From Notospermus geniculatus (taxonomy: Eukaryota > Nemertea > Pilidiophora > Heteronemertea > Lineidae): a stretch of 64,000 bases of DNA. The position numbers and the translations under genes are program-made. This document shows, piece after piece, positions 19,772 to 32,900 of the stretch (its first letter is position 1; the number at the start of each line of letters is the position of its first letter). The notes beneath the pieces were generated by a model. That model had not been told where the DNA came from, searched no databases, and saw only the letters and a program-made list of their open reading frames with translations. The stretch is from contig NMRB01000963.1 of assembly GCA_002633025.1 (NCBI GenBank), positions 38,492 through 102,491 of the forward strand, given 5' to 3'.

Positions 19772-22700
19772 ATGGCTGACTATGAAGGTTTGTCAAACAT
19801 GTCAAATTTTGTTCTTTCATGTCTTTACATTTCTCTGTTTTTCGTGAATTTCGTGACTTGCTTGCTTTTCTTTTCCAGTCTTAGATGTCAAATAGGCCTG
19901 TTGATTGATTGATATTTCCAATCCATGGAATAATTTAAGGTGTAACCGAAAACAACAGCAGGCTGATGAGTGATGAATGATCATGATCATTCATGACCAT
20001 GATGACATGATGATCCCATCCATGATGATGTGATGATGATGATCATGATGATCAACAGGCATGACATGTCGGATGACAGTGACAGCTCAGTCAGCTGATA
20101 ATAGGGGGCCTAATCACTCACTGCTGATTGACTGAAGCGCTTGCTTGCATGCTTGATTGGTCAAAGGCTTGGACCGCTTGTTAATTGTGTGTTGTGGTGG
20201 TGGTAGGTACGGTAGGCCTAAGGAAGCCCTAGACCCCCTACACTCCTCCGATCCTCACTATTTTTTTTCATTCTCCATCCACTGACAATGAGATTCAATG
20301 CTAATACGCAGCGCCACCTAAATGCACAACGCTAGAACTATGACGCAATAGAGATAGTCAGTCCTATACGTGCACGTCAGGTAGGTATGTCAGCGTCAAC
20401 AGTGAATGTTGATGGAAAGAAGAACAGTCACTCACCTCGTTCATCTTGTGAGTGACGCTGTTCTTCTTTCCATCAACATCCACTGTTGACGCTGACGTAG
20501 GACTCTATTGCGTCATATAACATGTCAGTCTGTGTGTCTGTCTGACGGTTGACAAGACTTTTGATTGAACAGTTCATGAGTTAGGCCTAATTGTAACTTT
20601 GTAGGCCGAACACTGACACTAGGCCAAAGAGGCCGCTTAAAATTAATAAATTGTTTTACATGACTCCAGCTTCTGAAATGTTGGTGAGTAGGCCTAGGGC
20701 ATTTTATATTTTATATTTTTCCTCGACAAGAAGGACATCACCATTACTGGAAAATTACTTTTAATTTCTGAATTAGTGAATATCTCAATATTTTGTACAG
20801 CCCTTCTAATTCTATACTTTGAGGGTCACTTTAATTGGATCACCCTGACAGAACTGCGGGAGTCTACATGTAGTTACTAAACATAACTGACGATCTCTGG
20901 CGTTTTTTGGGATGAAAAAAACTGACTTGTTGAAAAATATAAAATATTTAAAAAATCGAGGCGGCACCAAAAATTGAGGCGGGCGGCCATGTAAAACAAT
21001 TTTTATTAATTTTAAGAGGCCTAATGTATGTTCAACGATAATAAGGGGCCTTGCCTAATTCAACATCATCCACGTCATCATGTTCTCATACACAGTCTGA
21101 CCCCACAGTTGAATACTGCTTATCAGTTAACATCATGACATGGTTCATTGAACAATAATTGGTTTCTTAAATTCCATTGACACTCCTTAGTTCAATCCCA
21201 CCATTGAGTGAGTATAGGTCAAGAATGTCTGCTATTTTTTCCTATTTAGGGCTGACTTCTTTTGCTTTTGACAGATCTCGTGATCTGAGGTTAGTCATGC
21301 AAAACTTTCTCAATGATGAATGAACTCTTTCATTCAATATAAGGAGAAGCTTGCCTCTCTTTGCTGACAGGGAGAATACTCTTAGAATAAAGAAATGAAC
21401 TTGGCCTGTACTATGTCAAAGGATGAAATGTGAAAAACATTCTCGCTTCATTGGTAATATTGGCTGTATTGAAGTTTCAGGTCTAATCTACACAACACAT
21501 CAATGGTGGTCTGACTGACCTGTATTAAGAATAAGATTGTTTTGACCACTATCTGAAGTACCCAGTACATGTATACAGAATAGTAGCTTGAGTTTAACAT
21601 AAACCGGTATCTGTAGAAGTGTAAATGGGTCATAATAAAGTCAACATTGGCTTCTCACAGTTCAATAACTTGTAATATGAGATAGGAGTAGGTTTTTAAT
21701 GTGATTGTGATATAGTGTATTTGAATTTCCGACAAACATAGAGTATCCATTTCTATTTATATTTCAGATGAAGAGTATGGGGGTGGGGGTGGGGGGTTCG
21801 CACCATGCCCTCACTGTGGCCGAACCTTCAATCCAGATACATTGGTACGTATCTAAACTTGGCCACTTTCCCTGCAGTATTGTATGTACAGCAAGTTTTG
21901 ATAACTCCCCCCCAAAAAGTGCCGTAAAACTTGTCATTATTTGATTTCAAGGCACGCCATGCAAAAATCTGTCAAAAGACACAGTCAAAGAAGAGGAAAG
22001 TTTTCGACTCAGGAAAACAGCGAGCAATGGGGTCTGATATTCCCACAAAGGCAACCATCCGTCCAGGACAACAACCGAAGGTGAGCATAATTTAGTCTCA
22101 AAATAGCCAGGCATCACGAAACTAAGAGATAAATTCATCCGGCTATGCGCATCCATCCTACCCAGTGAGAAAACGCCAACATGACTAACCAATGTTCAAG
22201 GGACATCTGTATTGAAACATCCGGTTAAGGAATAACTAAACTTCGATTTTAGCATTTGTCTGTGTGGTATCATAATCCAGCATTCTATGAAAAGTTTCTT
22301 TGATTTTAGGCCAATGCTGGATCAGGAACTAAGAAGGTAGATATAGATGGTTTCACAATGGATGGAGCGAAGTGATCTCTGTACATGTGCATGAAGGAAG
22401 GAAGGGGTGAATTCCAATAGAGGCTATGCATGTGACGTCATCAGCGAGGTGACACCATGTTGGATGGAACGTTGTGACATGCTGACGCAGTGCATCTGAC
22501 CACGTGCTCCGTCCGTTTTCCATCCAACACGTGGCGTCATACCCATTGATGACGTCATTTGATGACGTCAGTGCATAGCCTCTATAGGAGCTGTCAGTCA
22601 GTTGGCCAGTAGGAATCAAAATGGTCCAATTCAATGCCTAGCGGAACGATTCATTGTTGACTGAGCACCAGTCAGGAGAATTTTATATTGTATTTGTCCG

Positions 22701-25700
22701 CTAGAACTTTGCTGCTGTCTTTTGGCGATAAGCATGGCTGACTGCTCCTACATGTATTTCATGTACATGTACATTTTGGTCGAAATGACTCAATTCCTCT
22801 TTTCCATTTTCAGTTATCTTCAGTTCTGGGGTTCCATTGTGCACGATTTTTTGTTTTATTTCCAATAGATTCTATGATTTGGCCCTCTGTCACGTGAAAC
22901 AGCACAGCCAAGTCATCACTGTGATTGTCATCAAAATGTTAGACATCTCTTCAAAATGCTGAGTTATCTTTTTCTGCTCCAGGCCAGCCCACCTTCTAAG
23001 AACAACTGGCGTCAAAAACATCAAGAATTTATAGCGGCAATCAGGAATGCCCGAGGGGTGTCGCAGGCTTTAAAGACAGGGGCACCTCTTCCGCCACCAC
23101 CAGCTCCATCTATAAATCCAGGTATGCAGATGAGGGTCATGGGTCAACTAAGTTGATCATAAAAATCTGTGCAGTACAGAACAATACACAGCACATGCAA
23201 GAAGTCACATGCAGAAATCAGAAACATTGGCACTTAGACTGATGAACAAGTTTGGTACGCCTACCTGACATGCCTGATGAGACTGAGCGATTCTTTTCAG
23301 ATTACATACAGTGCCAGTATTGCGGACGGCGTTTCAATGAGAAAGCTCACGGACGCCATGAACCATTTTGCAAAGAGAAACACGATAGGATATCAAGCAA
23401 ACCAGTCATCTCGGACCAGGCGAAGCAGAGGGCAGCAGCTAGGACTCAAGTAAGTCCTCTTAACAAACACTCCTATGCTTGTCAATTTAAATGGTTCCTA
23501 CTGTAAGTAGGCCTAGCTGTTCGAATAGTCATGTCCCAGGTCTGATCTCCGGGTGAGTTAGTTCATTGTGAGAAAGTATCAATCAATCAATCATTATCAT
23601 TCGTATTTTCTTAGTATCGAGCACCAAGATTGAAACAGAAAACAGAGATGAATATGACTTCAACGCAGCAGAATGGTGGCTATGGGACTAGGCCGTCTGC
23701 TGGTGGCACCAGGACAGGAGGAAGTAAGTTCATTTTCTTGATTACTGCTCAGTTTATGCTTTTAGTGTTCTGTAGAGCTTGCATATATAACACAACTAAC
23801 AAATGTGATGAGCAACATTGTGCATTGCTGTGAAAATTGAGATCTAACAGTTTCACACATTGCTGACTACAATTGACTTCTGATGAGTGACTTTTTGCTG
23901 GCATAAACAGTCAGATTTTGGCCGCAAAAGTCATTCTGCTTTCCATACTTCTCTACAGGTTCGTACGGTCATGGAAGACCTGGAAAAGTACTTGAAAATT
24001 AATTTTCATTGAAAGGCCTGGAAAAGTCCCCAATTTCTTCCAAAGTCCTTGAAAAGTCCTGGAATACAATCTGTCATCAAAATAAAATCAACACTGCTTA
24101 TTTTCAAACGACCTTTGTTAATATTTTTCGATCGTCTGTGTCTTTCTGCTGCTGTCCGATCGCGGGAAGCGGGAACGGCATGGTCATGTGGCAGGAGTAT
24201 GTATTGAATGGTTTCCATCTTTGCCACTACAGCGCGCACAGCGCTGCTGTACACACTAGACTGTCATGAGTACACTGCCGTAAGTCGCCTGGAGGCTGGA
24301 TTGATAATGAAGTAGCACAATTGTGAGATGTTGGAATGCGAATGAAGGTCCTTGAAATTTATGCTGGAAAAGTCCTTGAAAAAAATCCTGGGCGAGGAGG
24401 AAGAACCCTGTCTCTAAACCAGCTTAGCATGTGGTGTTTTCTGTTCATATTGCAGTGAGTTGTTCCATTACTAACCTTTTTCATCGCTTTTTGCTAACAC
24501 TAGGTTACGCTAAATCAGCCGGTAGTCGTGGCGCCAGATCAGGGAGTGGATCATCTGCAGGTAGTTTCAATTTATTGGGATGCAAAGTGGTGAAATACAC
24601 TTTGATTCGTCACCAAATTTGTCAGTTCTATTCAAATTTGAGGTCTAAAATCAGGACACCTCTCAACTGATGGCAGGTTTTGTCAGTTTCAGCGGTGTCC
24701 GAGATGTTTGACTGTTTTTTCACCCTTCTGAATGATTGCTTTCTCTTCCAGTGCGAAGAGACAGTACAGATAGTTTAAGCGGAGCTTATGGTAACATGAC
24801 GAAATCACGAAGTACGGGACAAGTGGTAAGTCATCGTGTCACATAGTCAGACTCGGGCTGGACTGTCGGAGTGGTCCAGTGGAAATATCAGCACCTGTCA
24901 CCTCTGAGGTGCGGGTTCGATCCCGGCCCAGTCGGACTCATACAACTTTATGCTGTTGAGCCATCATTGTGCTCAAAATGATCTGTTCTTTTTCAGAGTG
25001 ACCCAGGAATGGGGCGACCGATGCGAACAGGACGGGACCCTCAATCTTATGAAGATGCGAAAAAGAGCGTCCGTGGGACAAACATGGCCCGCGGCAACAT
25101 GTCGAGGTATAGCAATAGTATGGAATCGCTAACCCACCTCTCACCAGCTGTAAGGTACGGGGCTTATGCTTTGCTTCTAACATCGGCAGAAATGACTTCA
25201 GGTGCTGCTCCAAGTGATAGTTTTCTCACCCCAGTCAAAACTGCTCTTGCCATTGGAGCATCAAGGGTGTGTAGGCCCCAGAGACAAGAAATAGTCCACC
25301 CATTGAATGAGGTAACCCTTTGCTAACTAACAACTGATCTGCAGACTCTAACCAGCTTCCTACCATAAGCTTTAACAGCAGCGGCACAGCACTGCTAACG
25401 AATACCTTAACCCTAGTAAGCTAACTTGCCCGCATACTCTAACTTATTTTCCTGCCATTAATAGTCCCAGCGAATTGGGCTATCGTCGGAGTCCATCCAG
25501 GTGAGTGATTGATTCTGCATTTTGCATGGCTATCTTTGAAACTGCACCTTGCTCTTGTCTTTGTTTTTATGGCAGTTGTGTTGTTTTCTGATCACACAAA
25601 TCTGTCACATTCTATTTGAATCTTGCACCTGGCATTTGGATGTTTGATGTGGGTTTTCTGCATGCCGTGGTTGATTAGGCTTGAATTTGAAGGCAAACAC

Positions 25701-26113
25701 GCCACTTTATGACGGTCTTTGGCCTGTACCCCATTGTGGCACTGTCATAAATGTTGTCTGTTTCACCCAAAAAATAACGATTTTGTTTCACATCAGATTG
25801 TCAAAACAACCAGGTGGAAAGCACAGCAACTGTAAGACATCGTGGCTTCTTCACTTTTGAAATGCTTCATTTGCAACCAGACTTGGACAGTGTGCACATT
25901 GCTGGACTGTTACGAGTATTCATTGTGTTTTCCAGGGGGACACCACCATCTTCTGGGAGAACAATGGCCAACAGCGACAGCAGCATGCCAGCCGGACGTC
26001 AGGGTAGCGCTGGGGGAAAATTCTGCCACGAGTGTGGGACAAAATATCCAGTGGCGACAGCAAAATTCTGTGTTAATTGCGGAGTTCGGAGACTAGCAGT
26101 AGGCGGCTTTTGA
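19772..26113 (+). CDS. ZC2HC1A: ZC2HC1-family (FAM164) C2HC zinc-finger protein, complete
   Basis: Thirteen exons: 19772-19787, 21768-21844, 21952-22080, 22310-22336, 22983-23121, 23301-23449, 23615-23723, 24504-24560, 24752-24825, 24997-25149, 25465-25500, 25797-25813, 25936-26113. All have AG/GT borders and compatible phases (1161 nt, 386 aa). The first C2HC finger (FAPCPHCGRTFNPDTLARH) spans exons 2-3 and is followed by KKRKVFDSGKQRA as in human ZC2HC1A. The second (YIQCQYCGRRFNEKAHGRH) is in exon 6. The C-terminal zinc ribbon KFCHECGTKYPVATAKFC is in the last exon. A Ser/Gly/Arg-rich middle is less conserved. Function is poorly known. ZC2HC1A, 1B and 1C paralogues cannot be separated with certainty. 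Confidence 0.92.
20339..20520. mobile_element. Long hairpin element in ZC2HC1 intron 1
   Basis: Outer arms TATGACGCAATAGAG / CTCTATTGCGTCATA enclose a second, longer near-perfect inverted repeat beginning GTCAGCGTCAACAGTG and running through GATGGAAAGAAGAACAG. Its arms are about 50 bp around a short loop at about 20445. Confidence 0.85.
20628..21022. mobile_element. MITE with ~35-bp terminal inverted repeats
   Basis: GAGGCCGCTTAAAATTAATA...TTGTTTTACATG at the left and its inverse at 20989-21022. 395 bp, non-coding, in ZC2HC1 intron 1. Confidence 0.8.
22417..22585. mobile_element. Palindromic MITE, ends ATAGAGGCTATGCA
   Basis: ATAGAGGCTATGCA at the left and its exact inverse at the right. 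Both arms carry TGACGTCA-type sites; an internal pair around TTGGATGGAA / TTCCATCCAA extends the fold. Confidence 0.85.
23956..24410. mobile_element. CAGG-ended element rich in GGAAAAGTCCTTGAAAA
   Basis: Left end CAGGTTCGTACGGTC, right end GAAGAACCCTG, with repeated CTGGAAAAGTCCTTGAAAA words inside both ends. It is organised like the element at 30802. ZC2HC1 intron 7. Confidence 0.6.
24858..24938 (+). mobile_element. tRNA-derived SINE, best-preserved copy
   Basis: CTGTCGGAGTGGTCCAGTGG is a box-A-like head, followed by the core CTGTCACCTCTGAGGT and an intact box B, GGTTCGATCCC. ZC2HC1 intron. Confidence 0.8.
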
Positions 26114-26509
26114 TGAATGCGTCGGATATGCTATTCATTATTTTGCCACTAGGTGGCATTGCGTCTCTGAAAATTGCTGAGGGGCTGATTTCGATTGGTA
26201 GTCGGACCCAAGCCACTTGTGATAAAGCAGAGAAAGTCAGAATGGTGAAGTGGAAGCATCAGCCCTCATAAGCAATGTGGTAGTGGGTTCAATAACTTGG
26301 CTAACTCATGTCTCATGAGAAAGAGACTGTCAGACAGGCCTAGTGCAAACATCTGTGCCTATCACACCCGAGGCTGTGGTTCAACCCTCATGTGATACTG
26401 ATAGAGGGTCACTTTGACAGCATGAATGGTGTGATGAAGGGACTTTGAATGAGTGAGGAAGCTGAAAATCATCTTGTGATTGTCAGGTTCAATTTTATCA
26501 AATACGGTT

Positions 26510-26713
26510 TGTGACCCGGCACAGCAAAATGACAGTGAGTCAGAATGCACACAGAAGACCGAAGATGACACCAGACAACAGTTACAGAAACCGACAAAGT
26601 CAAATTTCACAATGGGCAGACAATCCTGAAATCAACAAACCATTGGTGTCACCTTGGACATGTTGGGTCTTCTTCTGTGCGCATTCTGACTCATTTTGCT
26701 GTGGCGAGTCACA
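26510..26713. mobile_element. Foldback MITE, ends TGTGACCCGGCACAGC
   Basis: TGTGACCCGGCACAGCAAAA at the left and TTTTGCTGTGGCGAGTCACA at the right are inverse with two mismatches. The arms continue through TGAGTCAGAATGC and CACAGAAGA. Confidence 0.8.
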
Positions 26714-28444
26714 TAGCCTATACGCCATATTGAATCACTTTGTCCAGTGAGTTTGACAAGGAAGAATGATGTAGAATAGAAATTCATCAGATTTTCGTCC
26801 AGACTTCGTTGACATTGCTAGATATCTGTCTCACCATTTTGTTCTGACCAGATTAGATTTACTGATACAACAGACTGTGATAAACCCACCGCACCCGGTA
26901 CCTGATGGTTCACGTTACCCAGTACCTGGTGTTTCATGCCACCTGGTACCTTGTGATTCACCCCACCCACCTGGTCATTTGGTCCAAAGCAGGTCTTCCA
27001 ATGTGGCAAGGTTAGGTAGAATAAACAACACCAGAACGAAACCGACACATCCATGGGTGATGTCCCACCTGACATCACCAACTCGCACAAAGTTTTGGGT
27101 TCAAATTGGGGTCATTCCACCAAGGCTCAATAAGGAGCCCCGATATGTTTGCAATATCTTTGATTTCAAATTGTTTTTGACTGCACATGTAGACAATCTT
27201 GCTTCATTCGAAGAAGATCAACTTGCATTATGCACTTTAGGGATAGACTAGGCACAGTTCGTGGGAATCATGGGCCATTTGAGATTCGCCCAAATGTCAG
27301 AGGCATCCACTCGATGATAGCCCAACTTCCCAGGAATTATGTACACACATGTAATAGACTGTAGCCTGAAAAACAGTGGCGAGGTCAAGGTCAGATTTGC
27401 AAGATGTGATAATTTATGCAAAATTGAAAGGTCAAAGGTCATGCCGGCAGGAAGTGAGTGTGCCATGCACGTCTTATTAAACTACAATGAATTCTACTGA
27501 GTGAGTTTGCTACTCTGTCATATTGTGTTTTCCTCAAGCCAATCCTTGACCGCAGGCAATCTTTGACCTTGACATCAGCCAGTCTTTGACCTTGACCTTG
27601 TCGAGATTCTGTAGATATTTCAGTATCCATTGTGTTCAAATCTATACTCATTTCCTGAATGCTCATGTATCATATCATATAGTATCAGGATTTCATCAGG
27701 AATTTTGAGATTTTTACGTACTTAAAGGGACCATAATAGGAGCATGTTAATCTGGGTCCATTCCACTGTACATTGTGCATGTCAATCAAAAATCATTATG
27801 GACATGAAGTTCTTATCGTGGTCCCCTAGCTTTAGCTTAGACCCTGTGTGCCAATAACTGTCCCATCAGACCATGACACCGCTGTGTGCGAAGACTGAGA
27901 AATGCCGTCCCCAGAATGAAACATATCAATTTTACATTCCATTATGCGTTATTGTTAAAGATGCAGCCCTTCACCAGAAGTTGCCATGTTGGGATCCGAG
28001 TAGAAGCAAGTGTTGTGGGCCAGCTTGTTATGACCACATCCATTCTGTCATTACCAACAAGCAATTGTCAGTACTGTGGATTTATACAAGTACATGTACG
28101 TATTACTGTGTGCCCATAGTCAGTAACAACATGGAAGTACATAGAAATCAGACTGCATTGATGTAAATGAGAAACCTATCTCTGAAATCAAATATAAATT
28201 TGAGAGCTTACAATTACATATTTCTCATCTTTTCATTCATTGACTGTTAGCAAGTAGAACAGGGGCCTTTTTCTGCAAAGACAAAGAACGAAGATGGTAA
28301 TCCCAAGCCTAGATAGGAGCTCGGCTGAAATCTTACCAGGTGTGCTTTGGTAGTGAAGATTTTAAAGATGAACGAAAAGTTGATAATAAGAAGTAAAACA
28401 TTTATTAGCAGCTTATACACCTACATATGATATACGGTACACAT

Positions 28445-28984
28445 CCATTTTTAGCTCACCTGGAGTGAGCTCTTGTCGTGGGTCTGCGTCCGTCGTCCGT
28501 CGTCGTCCGTCGTCTGTCGTCGTCCGTCGTCGTCGTCCGTCGTCGTCCGTTAGCAGGGCACGTTTCGTAACCGCTGGAGCTATTGATCTGAAACTTGGTA
28601 CATATATACCCCTAGGTCATATGACCTATGACACCAAGTTTCGGTCCGATTCGACTCTTAGCTTGGCCACCAGGTGGCGGAAACCGAAAACACAAAAAGT
28701 GCAATAACTCCTGAACTAATGACTGGATCACCTCCAAATTTTTATCATAGGTGTATCTAATGAGGGTACATTACATATGTAACGGGTTTTTGATTTGACC
28801 TACTTTTCAAGGTCACAGAGGTCAAAGTTCAAAATTTTGCCTTCAAGTGGCACGTTTCGTAACCGCAGGTGGTATTGACCTGAAATTTGCTACATATATA
28901 CCCCTAGGTCAGATGACCTATGACACCAAGTTTTGGCCCGATTTGACTCTTAGCTTGGCCACCAGGTGGCGGAAACCAAAAACA
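28445..28984 (+). repeat. Dispersed repeat with GTCGTCC tract and two ~292-bp tandem units
   Basis: Opens AGCTCACCTGGAGTGAGCTC and runs into a (CGTCGTC)n-like tract (28480-28550). Units starting GGCACGTTTCGTAACCGC at 28557 and 28849 repeat with a period of about 292 bp. From memory, an AGCTCACC...GTCCGTCGTCC opening is widespread in marine invertebrate genomes. The assembly breaks inside it. Confidence 0.7.
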
Positions 28985-29071
28985 NNNNNNNNNNNNNNNN
29001 NNNNNNNNNNNNNNNNNNNNNNNNNNNNNNNNNNNNNNNNNNNNNNNNNNNNNNNNNNNNNNNNNNNNNNN
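28985..29071. other. Assembly gap (87 N)
   Basis: Run of N inside the tandem repeat that starts at 28557; true size unknown. Confidence 1.
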
Positions 29072-29239
29072 GGACAGCTGCAGTTCACAGGGTTGCGGCG
29101 AGTGACCCACGTGTGACGTCAGATGAACCCAGGTTTCCGTGGCGATGACCTATATTCTTTTGTCGATTTCGTCACTCGTTCTTGTGCTGGGAAACCCCGC
29201 CCATGACGTCACGGGATACCCAGTTCCCATGGTATCGCC

Positions 29240-29426
29240 AGTCAGCGTCGTCCAAATCAACATCCTCATACGTCACAAATCAGCCCGTCATCGACACGTA
29301 TGACGTCAGTCATTCAGTGTAGACCGTTTCAACGGCATTTGATGTTGGTACATGATGACGTCATACGTGTCGATGACGGGCTGATTTGTGACGTATGAGG
29401 ATGTTGATTTGGACGACGCTGATTGG
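29240..29426. repeat. Large palindrome with CRE-like sites
   Basis: CAGTCAGCGTCGTCCAAATC at the left is repeated in inverted form ending near 29426. Arms about 69 bp, loop about 46 bp, almost no mismatches. TGACGTCA and ACGTCA words lie in and around both arms. Confidence 0.9.
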
Positions 29427-29725
29427 CTGACGTCACCGTGGAATGACGTTACCGCGCCGATCACCGGTGAGATACGTACGTCACTGTGCGCAGACGTCAC
29501 CGTGGAATGACGTCTTTGGCACGGAAGGGAAACCACGGCAACGAACAAAAAACGCTTAAACGTACCACTTTCGCACATGTTTTTCAAGAACGAACTCGCT
29601 ACAAACCTAGTCCGTGTCGCAAGCTTCCCGCTGGTACCAAGCGTCACGCAGTTCGTGCGGTAGTTTTCGAGTTTACCCATCACAAAAATTTGGCCTTTCC
29701 CTTTTATAGTATAGACATCAAACTA

Positions 29726-29800
29726 TGCAGGAGTCGAACTCGCGTCGACCCATTGCACAGTTTGGTAGTCAAACGCGCTAACCACTTGACCACCGGGCTT
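29726..29800 (-). pseudogene. tRNA-like sequence (pseudogene or SINE head)
   Basis: On the minus strand: GGTCAAGTGGTTAGCGCG fits box A and GAGTTCGACTCC fits box B. The acceptor-stem ends do not pair and the anticodon stem is short, so a working tRNA is unlikely. Confidence 0.45.
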
Positions 29801-29909
29801 AGACACCTGGGTCACCTCCAGGAACGGAATTTCAATATCTTCACAACTAGACCCAGCCCCAGCCCCTACGACACCCCAGAACTGTCAACGTTTCGTATTA
29901 TGGTCTCAC

Positions 29910-32900
29910 CTATATACCAAGTCCTCTCGTGCAACTTTTCTCCAAGGAAATATAACCCAGCAAAGAACGCCAGGAGGACGATGATGAATGCGGAACGTTC
30001 TAATGTGCCCAACACGGCCAGGACGGGGTAGATCCAGGAGCCAGTCACGTACGCTATCACATGGATCCTGGAAGAAGAGGTGACAACTTGTACAAAGAAT
30101 TAATCAATTGTTACATCCTGCCATTTCCATAGCAACAATCCAAGATGGCCACCAGACAAAACAACTGATCTCCTTCCCAACAATTTTACTCACCACACAA
30201 TATAAAGGCCTGCCAAACCCATCGCAGCTATAGCTCCATTTTTTCTTTTTGGGAATTCATGGTGGACTAGATAATTCTCGATGAGTAGGAGGGGTAAAGC
30301 AGTCGTGTGCTGCAACGGAGAAGAGAACGGAATATAGAACCGAGATGAAGTTCCACCAAGAATAGGCCTAGGCCTACAGATGCAAGGCTGGCTCGCCTGG
30401 TTGTGCATGGAAATTTTCACTCTCATCTCTGCAATGTTGGTGTATCACTGTCAAGAGTGGCACAGTGGTAACATCACCACCTGTCACCTCCGAGGTCCTT
30501 AGTTCAATCCCCGGATCCATTCTCCAATGGATAAAGAGAACGACTCTTTGGCATTCAGCATGATTTCTACAGGCATTTTGGTTTCAGGGACTTCGCTGCA
30601 GACTGCATGTTAATGCACTTGTGCACTGATTATACCTACCATAAGATGGTTCATCCATATTGGAATGAACTTGTCTAAGCGTTTCGGGAAGACCAATTCC
30701 CGGTTGAAGGCGTAAATTCCCCAGAAAGTCGACACAACGAACTGAAACCAGAGGAAGATGAATAAAACTAGCACTTTTCATTCATTGAATTGAAATTGCA
30801 ACATGGTTCCTGCGGCTTTTTGGTGAGCAAAATTAAGGCCTTTTTAAGGCTTTTTAAGGCCAATCCGGGAAAAAATTAATGCCAAGTTGTCAGGAGTTTT
30901 CATGTAGGTTGTGCAATATTAACGCAGGAGAATGTTCTAAAGAACACATAAAGGTAAGCGCTGAGGGAGGGATCCCGAATTTGACGACTGGGCGGTTTTC
31001 AACTGATATGAATAAAAATGTCGTTAGAAAGGGGAAACGGTTTGATGAAAATTCAAAACTGAAGCTACATCAAATTTAAGGCCTTTTTAAGGCCACTGAG
31101 TGAAAAAATGCTATATTTAAGGCTTTTTAAGGCCTTAATTCTGAAAAGCAAAAATTCCTGACTTTTAATGCTTTTTAAGGATCCGCGGGAGCCCTGTGCA
31201 AGTCAAATATATAAAGTTAGAAATCCTGGAAACCCCAAATTTATCAGTGCCCCCACCCAACTCAACTCGTTTTACAGAGTCTTCATTGAAATTTCTAATT
31301 CCTCGTATAATCAAGAGATGGAGGCAGATATGTAAACAGACTTTCTGATCCAATTCCAATGTAAGTACCGGTACCTCCCCATCAGATTAAAACCCCAGCT
31401 GTTCATATTTATAGTAAAATGTACCGGTACTGCCCTGGCACATCTTGCCAGGAGGCACAACAAAATAAATTACAATTCATGCGCAGAATTTATGCATTCT
31501 TCACGGGAGAGATAACCGACAGCTGCGGAAGGTAGTTATTGAGAGAATTTTGTTACGTTGTAGCCAGGTAGGCTATATGCCTATTCATTTCCTATGCCGA
31601 CCGCACACAGCTGCCTTTCAATGGTGAAAGCAGTATCACCACGAGTAATCAGTGGGATGGCAGACAATTGAAGGAACAGCTCTAATCCCATACTGCTGAG
31701 TTCACCGTAGTGTAGAAAAGAGCTATTACTTCATTTAGCCACACTCCCACTGGAATGACTGGTCACTCATGAATACGGCCTTTTACCATTGGATTGGGAG
31801 GGCAGACGTCTCATGGTTTTTGCTGCTGCAGGTCAGATGCCTCTGTAATGGCAGGGTAGTTGGCAGTCCAGGGAAATGCTATTCTCAGCAGCAGAGCCAG
31901 GAAAGATACCGGGAAAGATAGAGGTGGCCTAAGCAGCATTACATGGTTCAAGTGATAGCGAAAATACTAACGTGCATCTACATCTTTTTTTCGTACAGAA
32001 AAGTTCTATTTTGATTATCAAGAAGAGACGTTTTCTCGGCCACTCCTCTGTTAAGTAGGCATGAACCAGATCAGCAAATTGCTGGAGAGATACAATATTA
32101 CGTGGCCTAATGCAACCAACATTCATCAAGGAAACTGGCTGCAGCAGATGTAAATGTAAGCCTGAGCAAGTCTGTAGGATCAAAAAAGGTCTAGGATGAG
32201 TTGGAGCTAATAAACTAACACGTGTAGAGAGCTGTCCCTGATGAAGAGAACTTTACAGGTAGAAGAGAGATCCTCCCATGGCAGAGGTTTTTCCTCGCTT
32301 CTCTTCATTCACTGTGTGCGAGTGTATGAAGAGGTGGGAGACCAATCCCTGTTATGGGAGGATGGCCAAGGTGAACACAGAGAAGGGAAGTTTAACATCG
32401 AAAGACTAGACGATTATGGGAATTCTAGGGTTGCTTCATTGGCCCATTGACTTGGAATTCAGAAAGCACCCAAGGTGGCGCATCTTGAGGTAATCAGTGG
32501 TTCTTAATGCTTGTTCTCTCCTTCACTGCATATGTGGAGTGACAAAGGTAGCAAGCGCAAGGAACTTCTGGTATTCTCTGGAGCAAGACGAGTCAGGCCT
32601 GGCAGGACCAGGAGGTGCTGACACCTACAGTCAATGTTGGAGTGATTCACATTGTTTATGGCACTGCTCTGATTATTTTATCAGAGATCACCAGACAGCA
32701 AATTGGCCACTTATAAGTATTTCCTGCTGTGTAATCATGATTGATAATTAAACTGATGGCAGGTGACTGACTTGTGCCAAGTTTTTCGCTGAATGAAAGC
32801 TGAATGGAAGAGAGCATTTAAAGGGGAACTCTACATGGTCAAATTCTAGTTTGTCACTCTATTGCTAGATGGCACTCAAGCCAATAACAGAACTGATTTG

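Larger units (their letters stand above)
26114..29909. other. Intergenic region between ZC2HC1 and the AIG1-like gene
   Basis: 3' flank of ZC2HC1 (candidate AATAAA at 27020). Holds a MITE at 26510, degenerate CACCTGGTACCT-type repeats near 26885-26985, TGACCTTGACCT words at 27360-27600, a dispersed repeat running into an assembly gap at 28985-29071, a CRE-rich palindrome at 29240, and a tRNA-like sequence at 29726. The missing last exon of the AIG1-like gene may lie here or in the gap. Confidence 0.5.

Noticed and set aside
23956-23983. Extra ZC2HC1 exon after an apparent acceptor at 23956
   Set aside because: The sequence is the left end of a transposable element (CAGGTTCGTACGG), and skipping it keeps phase.
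28847-29148. Open frames running through the N gap at 28985-29071
   Set aside because: They exist only because N is translated as X; flanks are a non-coding repeat.
29726-29800. Functional tRNA gene
   Set aside because: Boxes A and B are visible, but the acceptor stem does not pair and the anticodon stem is short.
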